Source: JBBRCE01 sp038205115 (GTDB taxonomy: Bacteria > Planctomycetota > Planctomycetia > Pirellulales > JBBRCE01). From it: a stretch of DNA of 12,551 bases. Below are positions 6,529-12,551 of this stretch, in pieces. The position numbers and the translations under genes were made by a program. The notes under the pieces are model-generated. The model made no database searches, had not been told where the DNA came from, and worked only from the letters and a program-made list of their open reading frames with translations. The DNA lies in contig JBBRCE010000089.1 in NCBI GenBank assembly GCA_038205115.1, positions 1-12,551 on the forward strand, given 5' to 3'. Positions within the stretch are counted from its first letter, which is position 1. Each line of letters starts with the position of its first letter.

Positions 6529-7596
6529 ATGCCGCGTCAGCATGACCAGCGTTTTGAGGTCCGGGTGGTTTGCAATCAATTCTTAGCGCCATCGAAATAC
6601 TGGCTGTCGCGATTGGCGCTGGTCCTGTTGGTGACGTTTGCGCCACGGGCGATGGGCGCGGATACGCTGAATCGGTATCGCGACCATTGGATCGTCACGA
6701 GTCCTCCCGTCTATTCGCCGGACGGATCGATGGTGGCGCATGGCGTTGCTTCTGGCAAAAGTGGCGCGCCTGGCGCGGTGTTTCTCTCGCGATTCGAACT
6801 CAAGCTTCCGGTCGTCGAGATTCCGGTCAGCGAGCCGCGCGTCGAATATCTGGCGATTTCGCGGGACAATAAGCTGGTGGCTGCCATCTGCTTCGATCTG
6901 AGCGAACCTGCCGTGGAAGATTGGACCGTGCATCTCCGCTGCTGGCAGGTCGCCGATGCCAAGCTGCTGTTTGACTTTCCGATTCCGAGGACGATCAAGT
7001 ATGGCGCGATGCATTTCAACGGCGACGGCACGACGCTTTATATGCTGAACACCGCGGTCGTCCGTGTATTTGATATCGCCCAGCGGACATTCACTGCGTC
7101 ATTCACGTGTGAGAATGCATCGAGCAGGGCGTTTGATGTCTCGCTTGACGGCAAGTGGATTGCAGTTCCTGGCGCGGGCGCGAATGCGGTGAATCTTTAC
7201 GAGACCCAGACGCACCAGTTGAAAAAGTCTTTCAAATTATCGGAAAAGCAGCGCATCGACTCGTGTAAGTTCTCGCCCGATGGCCGCTGGATTGCGGCCC
7301 GCGACGATCGGGAGTTCATTCATGTTTGGAGTACGGAAAAGCCGGACGTCGAGTTGCGGAAATTGCGGCATGGCACCGCAGTCCCTTATATTTTTTCGCC
7401 CGACAGTCAGGCGATCGTGGTTGAGCAACGCGGGGAGTTACGCGTCATTAATCTTGAAACTGGCGAACGGATTCTGAAAGGCAAGATTCCGCTGGCGTTT
7501 GGGGAAGTGGTCTTTCCACGTTTTGACCCCGACAGCAAAAAATTGTTTGCGACCGGATATTATCCGGATTGCGCAATTTTCGAAGTTTCAGAATAA
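6529..7596 (+). CDS. Secreted WD40-like beta-propeller protein
   Basis: This 355-residue protein has a cleavable signal peptide: KYWLSRLALVLLVTFAPRAMGA at about residues 23-44, cut before D45. The rest is a series of WD40/YVTN-like blades. Repeated cores can be seen at YSPDGSMVA (62-70), AISRDNKLVAA (109-119), FNGDGTTLYML (163-173), VSLDGKWIAV (204-213), FSPDGRWIAARDD (248-260) and FSPDSQAIVV (289-298), with strand ends such as IHVWS, LRVINLETGE and VRVFDI. Such propellers are protein-interaction platforms, and no enzyme motif is visible. ATG 6529 is chosen over in-frame GTG 6508 because of the candidate promoter. GTG 6565 would give a shorter n-region and is also possible. The gene ends 25 bp before the giant LEPR/dockerin gene, so the two are probably co-transcribed. 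It might bind or escort that protein in the periplasm, which is inference from position alone. Confidence 0.85.
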   Translation: MPRQHDQRFEVRVVCNQFLAPSKYWLSRLALVLLVTFAPRAMGADTLNRYRDHWIVTSPPVYSPDGSMVAHGVASGKSGAPGAVFLSRFELKLPVVEIPVSEPRVEYLAISRDNKLVAAICFDLSEPAVEDWTVHLRCWQVADAKLLFDFPIPRTIKYGAMHFNGDGTTLYMLNTAVVRVFDIAQRTFTASFTCENASSRAFDVSLDGKWIAVPGAGANAVNLYETQTHQLKKSFKLSEKQRIDSCKFSPDGRWIAARDDREFIHVWSTEKPDVELRKLRHGTAVPYIFSPDSQAIVVEQRGELRVINLETGERILKGKIPLAFGEVVFPRFDPDSKKLFATGYYPDCAIFEVSE

Positions 7597-7621
7597 TCCT
7601 CTAGCCGCGTTGAGATCGACC

Positions 7622-10600
7622 ATGTTGTTTCGTCATTTGGGAAATCTGCGCCGCAACGATCGGCAAACTCGTCGTCGCGAGCGTCATCTGGCCAAGTTGG
7701 GCAGCGAACGGCTTGAACCGCGACGCATGATGGCCGCCGATTTGCGCACGCCTCTGCCGGAAGAAGGCCTGCTGCATTATATCAATACGGAAGCCTTGCC
7801 CTACGGAAACGAACTGACGGGCTATGTGGGCGCGAATTCCTTGTCGCAAACCGGGCCCGTCGATAACGTGCTGGGCTACAACTCCAGCACCTACCGAGTG
7901 CCGGTCCATCTGATCATTGCTACGCTCTACGACAACGCGCCGACCTTTACGGCATCGATGATCAATAAGATGTTCGACTACGCTAACAGCGTTTTCGCGC
8001 AGGCCGGAATCACCATCGAACACCGGGGAACCGACTCGATTGTGAACTTCAATGGTACATTGCAGAATGGGGAACTGATTCCGAAGTTTAACGATCCGCG
8101 CTATCCGCTGACGATCCCCAACGATCCCGTCTCGACGATGGCCAGCGCGCTTGACATGTTCAAATATGGTCGTGCCGCCGTCGGAACGCTGAATGTCTAT
8201 ATCATCGCCGACGCCACCTATGAAAAAGTGCAGGATGTGGATCGCGTTCCGCTGAAAACGGTTGGCGAAACCGTTTTTCCAAATTGGCCGGACTTTGCCG
8301 GCAATCCGCTGGCGACGTTTGGCGTCAACGATGGAATTTTGCTCAACGACAAGGCGCCCGTCAGCACGTTTACGCATGAACTGAGCGTGATGCTGCTGGA
8401 AAGTTCTCCGCCTGACGCCACGGGGCTGCATCAATATCGATTCGACCTGCGATCGACGGATCGCAAGATCAAGTATCAGGATGCGAGCAGCGAGACGAAT
8501 GTTTTGGCCCGTGGCTCGGTGCGGCTGTTCGGCGACAGCACCGTGTTTTACACACCCCGCTCGGACATCAACAGCGCGCCCGAGGCGGTCGGTCAGCCGA
8601 ACGGCGAATTCCTCGGTAAGGGTGGCAACCTCACGAATAGTCTGTTCCGCAGCGAACTTGTCAATCGCGTGTATTTCGACAAAGACAACAATCGCCGGCG
8701 GACGCCCAGCGAGCCGCTGGTGAGCGAAGCGGACGCCATGCAGCATAGTCGCTATGTGCAAAAAGACACCGTAAATACGCCCGCCAACTTTGCCGATCAG
8801 GTCGACTTCACCTACGTTGAAGACAATTACGGCTTGGAGAATCTGCCGAGCGATCCGCATCAGTCGGCGTTTAACGACGCGATGGTCTGGACGATTGCGC
8901 CGGCCGACATCAAGGCCTCGCCCACGCTGAGTGGTCGGCCGACTGGCGATGTCATCACCACGGATACGGCACACGTCCCGACGCGCGCGTTCACCGCTGC
9001 CACGTTCAATACGATTGACGTGGTTTCGCTGACCACGCGGTACACCGACATGGATGCCGGCCCCGATGGCCACTGGTCCGCGGAGAAAGGCGCTTTTGAT
9101 TATTTGGTCGAGACATCCGTGGATGGTTCGGTATGGCACAATGCAACGTTCGTCGACTACTTCAAGGACGGATTCACAGATCAAACGAAAGCCGACGATT
9201 TCCTGGTGCGTTGGAGCGCGGTCGAGGATGCCAAGTATGTGCGGATTACCGCGCTGAAGGATCAAGGTCACGACGGCAACGTGCAAATCGACGCGATCAT
9301 TGTCGGCAACATTCCCGAGGTCTGCGCCAACGGCTTTGACTTGGACACGACAACCGGCAATTGGTACGTCAATTACAGCATCAAGGGCAGCGACGGTCGG
9401 TCGTTTCAAATTGATCTGGCCCAGTCCGTCGATGGTATGACCGACAGTGTGTCGCTCGCGCCCCTGACCATTTCTGGCGCCGATGCCGAAAATGGCGAGC
9501 ACCGCGTCGAGCTGGGTTCCGCGGCGCAGGTCGATTCCTACTTTCCATTCTTGATCGGGCGAATCGATGTCGCAAACGTACTGCAACTCACCGACACCAG
9601 CCACGAAACGGTAACGTCCGAAGGAGTTTATTACGACGGCGCTGGCGGACTCTTCGTGTATGGTTCTGCGAATGCGGATTTTCTGTCGTTTGCCGGACCA
9701 ATCGACGATTCGTCGGGAACCCAATTCAGTTTGACGTTCAGTGGCCAAAATTCGTCGTCGTTCACGTCGAGTTCGTTGCCCAGCGGGCAAACGCTGACTC
9801 ATCTGACGGCCCATTTGTACGGCGGCGACGACTACGCAACCGGTTATGCGCCGTTTGCCTACGACATTTACGCGGGCAGCGGAAACGATATTTTGGCGAC
9901 GTCCAACCCCAGCAGTCAACCGGGTGTCGTGGCCGGCAATTGGTTTGGCGAGGGTGGTGACGATCAACTGATCTGCGTGCAAACTTCGGCCACTTTGATC
10001 GGTGGCGCGGGCGACGACACCTATTCCGTGATGATCGACCCCAACATCACCGAGCCGATGATGGCCACCGTCAATATCGTGGAAGCGGCCTACCAAGGCA
10101 CGGATTTCATCGACTTCAGCAATCTCTCGCAAGGCATCCATTTCGATCTGGCCGACACCGCGACGCAAACCTTGATCGCCGGCGTGCTGGCCGTGAAGTT
10201 GAACGACGGGCAAACCATCGAAAATGTTTCCGGCACAGCTTTCGACGACCAACTCTACGGCAACGATCTCGATAACGAAATTCTCGCCTCCGACGGCAAC
10301 GATGTGGTCAACGGTCGCGGCGGAGCAAACAATTTATTCGTGGGAACCGGCGCGGACACGGTTGTCTTTCAGAACGCTCTGGCGGCGGACACCATCATCT
10401 CGACGTCCGACGGCGTCAGCACGGTCGCCCTCGATTTCAGCCAGCAGACGCTCGGTCCGGTCGTAATCGATTCCGGCAGCACCGTCGTCCAAGACGTCGT
10501 GAGTGGGTCATTGTCGCTAACCTTATACGCCACCGTAAACAAAATCATCGGAAGCTCCGCGGACGATGTCATCACGCTCAGCGAAGGAAGCTTGCTGGTT

Positions 10601-12409
10601 GTGCCCGGTAGCGGTCATACCACGATAAAAATCGTCGATAGCCATGCCTACTATCAGACCACGCGGCAACTCACATTCACCGGCAACGCGACGTCCACGC
10701 TCGATCTCAGTGGTCTGACCGCGTTGGCCAACGTTAACCTCAACACGACAAGCGCCTGGCAAGATTTGACGACGGATGGCTCGCTGCAGATCTATCTGCA
10801 AGGCACGCTGGGCACGATCGTCGGCAGCGCGGGCGGCGGAACTCTGACCGGCAACAGTAGCGCTAATCATCTGGTGGCCACCGGCGGCACAACCACGCTC
10901 ATCGGCGGCGCCGGGAACGACACGCTGACGTTCATGGGCGGGACGGCCACCATCGATCCCGGTTCCGGCGCCAATACGATCCAAGTCGTGGATTCCGCCG
11001 AATACAATGTCTGGGGCAGCATCGATCTGCTGGCCAGTTCCGGCGCGATTCTCGATCTGAGCGGCATGAATTTGGCCGCCAATGTCACATTGCTCAACAC
11101 CACGAGCATGCAGACGCTGGCCACCAATGCGGACGACAGTACACAAACGCTGACGTTGCGTCTGCACAGCGTGCCGAGCATTCTGATCGGCAGTTCGGGC
11201 GGTGGATCGCTTATCGGGACCAGTGGTGCGGATACGTTGGTCGCCAGCGACGGAAATACCACCATCGACGGCGGCAGCGGCAACGACACGTTCATTGTCA
11301 ATGGCGGCAATGCGACGATCAACGTCGTCAGCGTGGCTGGCGACACCAAAACGTTGATTCCCGATATCTACAACAGCGTCACAACCTTCACCAGCGTCAA
11401 CAATTGGGTCTATATCGATCTCAAGGCGGCCGGCCAGGAAATGGTGATGTTTCGTGTCTATGGCGACGGCAACATTCAAGGCACGGTCAGCCGGGATGGG
11501 ATCGGCCGCTTGCAGGTCACCAGTACCGGCACGGCGACGATGTACAACTACTATCTGGCCGCCGCGGCCGGTGGCTTTCAATGGATTAACAGCTCCGGCG
11601 GATTGTGTTATTTAGACGCCGTGACCTCGACGGTCGTCAAACCGGACTTCAACGTCTTGAGCGGCAGTGTCAGCTTCTTAACGACCACCACTGTCGGCGC
11701 GATCGAAACTAACGGCGGCGGCGCCTACCTGTATGCGCCCGTTCACGCCGATTCGATCTCGGTACTAACGGGCGTCGTCTACAACGGCGCGCGACTGGTG
11801 ACCGTGCATGATCTGCACATTGGGCAAGGTTTATTCTTCACCGGTGCGCACGGCAGCGAAGGCGCTTCGGCGCTGGTGATCGACAGCATCACAATGGATC
11901 GAGATTCCACCACCGGAAATTACCTGGGCAAGTTGGACATCAACAACAACGTGCTGATTTGGCACGGTGGCGGTTCAACCGGAATGGCTGCGGTCATGGA
12001 CATGCTGACGCGCGGCTCCACCTTGTACAACTGGTGGGGCTACGGATTGAGCGGCGCGTCGTCCCAGTACACCGGTTTAGGCGTCTTGCAAAACAATACG
12101 CTGATTTTCGTTTCGAATAATGGCTCGGTGACCAGTGGCGGTTCGGCCTTCTACAGCACGTTCGCGGGGCAGGCAGTTTCCATCAATGACGTGTTTGTCA
12201 AATACACCTGGCTCGGGGATACCGATCTCGACGGAGCGGTCACGGCGGTGGATTATGCACTGATTGACACGGCCTTCGCCTTGCAAACCAGCATTGGTAA
12301 TCCCGTTTCCGGCTGGGTGAATGGAGATTTCAATCGCAACGGCAGCATTGACGCTGGCGATTACGCACTCATCGACCTGGCGTTCGCTCATCAAACAGGC
12401 GTGCTCTAG
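7622..12409 (+). CDS. Giant LEPR-XLL surface/secreted protein with degenerate metalloprotease-like, discoidin-like, RTX-like and dockerin modules
   Basis: This 1595-residue protein is probably exported. It opens with a basic region and the planctomycete motif SERLEPRRMMAAD (28-40) instead of an ordinary hydrophobic signal. Residues 92-300 look like a zincin fold (a VPVHLIIATLYD strand, a long helix, LNVYIIAD, VGETVFPNW), but the zinc site is HELSV (252-256). Residues 455-563 resemble an F5/8 type C (discoidin) galactose-binding-like module, and 567-660 look like another beta-sandwich. From about 735 to 1235 there are RTX-like calcium loops such as GSGNDILAT, GGAGDDTYSV, GGAGNDTLTF and GGSGNDTFIV, interleaved with three tandem beta-rich modules. 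A Gly/Ser/Thr-rich region follows (1250-1520). The C-terminus holds two dockerin/EF-hand loops, D1533-D1544 and D1569-D1580. ATG 7622 is chosen because it puts the LEPR motif near the N-terminus. The frame stays open upstream to GTG 7499, but that stretch overlaps the propeller gene in another frame. Adhesion or matrix binding is plausible; the function is unknown. Confidence 0.93.
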   Translation: MLFRHLGNLRRNDRQTRRRERHLAKLGSERLEPRRMMAADLRTPLPEEGLLHYINTEALPYGNELTGYVGANSLSQTGPVDNVLGYNSSTYRVPVHLIIATLYDNAPTFTASMINKMFDYANSVFAQAGITIEHRGTDSIVNFNGTLQNGELIPKFNDPRYPLTIPNDPVSTMASALDMFKYGRAAVGTLNVYIIADATYEKVQDVDRVPLKTVGETVFPNWPDFAGNPLATFGVNDGILLNDKAPVSTFTHELSVMLLESSPPDATGLHQYRFDLRSTDRKIKYQDASSETNVLARGSVRLFGDSTVFYTPRSDINSAPEAVGQPNGEFLGKGGNLTNSLFRSELVNRVYFDKDNNRRRTPSEPLVSEADAMQHSRYVQKDTVNTPANFADQVDFTYVEDNYGLENLPSDPHQSAFNDAMVWTIAPADIKASPTLSGRPTGDVITTDTAHVPTRAFTAATFNTIDVVSLTTRYTDMDAGPDGHWSAEKGAFDYLVETSVDGSVWHNATFVDYFKDGFTDQTKADDFLVRWSAVEDAKYVRITALKDQGHDGNVQIDAIIVGNIPEVCANGFDLDTTTGNWYVNYSIKGSDGRSFQIDLAQSVDGMTDSVSLAPLTISGADAENGEHRVELGSAAQVDSYFPFLIGRIDVANVLQLTDTSHETVTSEGVYYDGAGGLFVYGSANADFLSFAGPIDDSSGTQFSLTFSGQNSSSFTSSSLPSGQTLTHLTAHLYGGDDYATGYAPFAYDIYAGSGNDILATSNPSSQPGVVAGNWFGEGGDDQLICVQTSATLIGGAGDDTYSVMIDPNITEPMMATVNIVEAAYQGTDFIDFSNLSQGIHFDLADTATQTLIAGVLAVKLNDGQTIENVSGTAFDDQLYGNDLDNEILASDGNDVVNGRGGANNLFVGTGADTVVFQNALAADTIISTSDGVSTVALDFSQQTLGPVVIDSGSTVVQDVVSGSLSLTLYATVNKIIGSSADDVITLSEGSLLVVPGSGHTTIKIVDSHAYYQTTRQLTFTGNATSTLDLSGLTALANVNLNTTSAWQDLTTDGSLQIYLQGTLGTIVGSAGGGTLTGNSSANHLVATGGTTTLIGGAGNDTLTFMGGTATIDPGSGANTIQVVDSAEYNVWGSIDLLASSGAILDLSGMNLAANVTLLNTTSMQTLATNADDSTQTLTLRLHSVPSILIGSSGGGSLIGTSGADTLVASDGNTTIDGGSGNDTFIVNGGNATINVVSVAGDTKTLIPDIYNSVTTFTSVNNWVYIDLKAAGQEMVMFRVYGDGNIQGTVSRDGIGRLQVTSTGTATMYNYYLAAAAGGFQWINSSGGLCYLDAVTSTVVKPDFNVLSGSVSFLTTTTVGAIETNGGGAYLYAPVHADSISVLTGVVYNGARLVTVHDLHIGQGLFFTGAHGSEGASALVIDSITMDRDSTTGNYLGKLDINNNVLIWHGGGSTGMAAVMDMLTRGSTLYNWWGYGLSGASSQYTGLGVLQNNTLIFVSNNGSVTSGGSAFYSTFAGQAVSINDVFVKYTWLGDTDLDGAVTAVDYALIDTAFALQTSIGNPVSGWVNGDFNRNGSIDAGDYALIDLAFAHQTGVL
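7895..8521 (+). other. Degenerate zinc-metalloprotease-like domain inside the LEPR protein
   Basis: This region encodes about residues 92-300. The order of elements matches a zincin: a hydrophobic strand, a helix ending in FAQAGITIEH, a strand LNVYIIAD, an edge segment VGETVFPNW, the helix VSTFTHELSVMLLE, then DATGLHQ and NVLARGS where metzincin-like proteins have a further histidine and a Met-turn. The expected HELGH reads HELSV (8375-8389), so the second zinc ligand is valine. The domain call is from pattern and order only. Confidence 0.5.
10430..11335 (+). repeat. Three tandem copies of a beta-rich RTX-associated module within the LEPR gene
   Basis: Each unit starts with LDFS or LDLSG (codons at 10430, 10700 and 11051) and runs through T/N-rich strands to an 'I-(I/V/L)-G-S-S/A' turn, a 'GGGxLxGxSxAxxLVA' stretch and a final 'GGSGNDTFxVxGGxATI'-like loop ending in VDS or VSV. 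Units 2 and 3 (about 117 and 95 residues) are clearly paralogous. Unit 1 (about 90 residues) is more divergent and lacks part of the glycine loop. This points to internal duplication. Confidence 0.7.
12212..12406 (+). other. C-terminal dockerin type I-like pair of EF-hand loops
   Basis: This region encodes about residues 1531-1595. Two calcium loops fit the 1-3-5-12 spacing: D1533/D1535/D1537/D1544 in GDTDLDGAVTAVD, and D1569/N1571/N1573/D1580 in GDFNRNGSIDAGD. Each is followed by the near-identical helix YALID(T/L)AFA. In clostridia such domains bind cohesins. In planctomycetes they are common at protein C-termini without a known cellulosome. No cohesin is visible here. Confidence 0.88.
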
Positions 12410-12418
12410 CCCTTAAAT

Positions 12419-12439
12419 AAGCGTACCCCGCTTGCTTTT
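12419..12439 (+). terminator. Weak candidate terminator after the LEPR gene
   Basis: AAGCG (12419-12423) and CGCTT (12429-12433) can form a 5-bp stem around TACCC, followed by GCTTTT. It sits about 10 bp after the stop codon. The stem is short and the T-run only four, so this is a suggestion. The remaining ~110 bases to the window end show no gene that I can support. Confidence 0.25.
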
Positions 12440-12551
12440 GCGACGCGACGCGCGCGGCGCATGGCGAACGGACCGCGCGATCCGGCGGTGAGCAGGGTGC
12501 GAGTTGTGTGTTGGGCATACGGTGAGATTCCTTTCTGTGTGAGGTGTGGCG

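Noticed and set aside
7499..7621. Upstream start (GTG 7499) for the giant LEPR gene
   Set aside because: It would overlap the end of the propeller gene by about 100 bases in another frame and put the LEPR motif 70 residues in. ATG 7622 fits the family layout.
7601..10252. 883-codon (-) strand frame as a real gene
   Set aside because: The (+) strand protein over the same bases has clear domain structure. The antisense product is Arg/His/Val-rich with no recognisable motif. Kept only as an annotation caution.
10523..11581. 352-codon (-) strand frame over the RTX repeats
   Set aside because: It mirrors the repetitive GGxGNDT codons of the (+) gene and has no independent protein features.
2123..12409. 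A defence or mobile island
   Set aside because: No nuclease, integrase, transposase, terminal repeats, tRNA junction or defence-type ATPase was found. The genes are housekeeping, envelope and surface functions.

Overview
The window most likely comes from the chromosome of a planctomycete, probably of the Pirellulales type. The strongest evidence is the last gene. It encodes a 1595-residue protein with the planctomycete 'LEPR-XLL' N-terminal motif (LEPRRMMAAD), Ca-binding RTX-like repeats and a C-terminal pair of dockerin-type EF-hand loops. A secreted beta-propeller protein just upstream, GTG starts, weak Shine-Dalgarno signals and a moderately GC-rich composition fit this assignment. The lineage call is inference from protein style, not from a marker-gene comparison.

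Layout. Positions 1-359 are the 3' end of a (+) gene that enters the window through at least eight perfect 15-bp repeats encoding AKSDD. Positions 374-656 on the (-) strand hold what looks like a collapsed toxin-antitoxin pair: a DUF433-type antitoxin and, directly after it, only the last ~30 codons of a DUF5615 (PIN-like) toxin. A possible 51-codon ORF (706-861, -) and a spacer with an inverted repeat follow. Next come tsaD (991-2034, +), which acts in the universal t6A tRNA modification, and a convergent HtrA/Deg-type serine protease (2123-3511, -). A ~400-bp divergent spacer separates the protease from a nucleotide-sugar block: a UDP-N-acetylglucosamine/UDP-glucose 6-dehydrogenase-family enzyme (3920-5239, +) and a UDP-glucuronate 4-epimerase-like SDR enzyme (5346-6338, +). 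Together these could turn a UDP-hexose into a uronic acid and invert C4, giving a precursor for acidic surface polysaccharide. The last third holds a two-gene unit: a signal-peptide-bearing WD40-like propeller protein (6529-7596, +) and, 25 bp later, the giant LEPR/dockerin protein (7622-12409, +).

The most interesting region is the giant protein. Its N-terminal third has the outline of a secreted zinc metalloprotease, but the zinc motif reads HELSV where HExxH is expected, so this domain looks catalytically dead. A discoidin-like module, RTX-like calcium repeats, three tandem copies of a beta-rich module and the dockerin pair follow. The window holds no cohesin, no type I secretion genes, no RNA genes, no CRISPR array and no insertion sequence. 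I see no convincing new defence or mobile system. The best candidates for follow-up are the pseudo-protease surface protein with its propeller neighbour, and the deletion-scarred toxin-antitoxin module.
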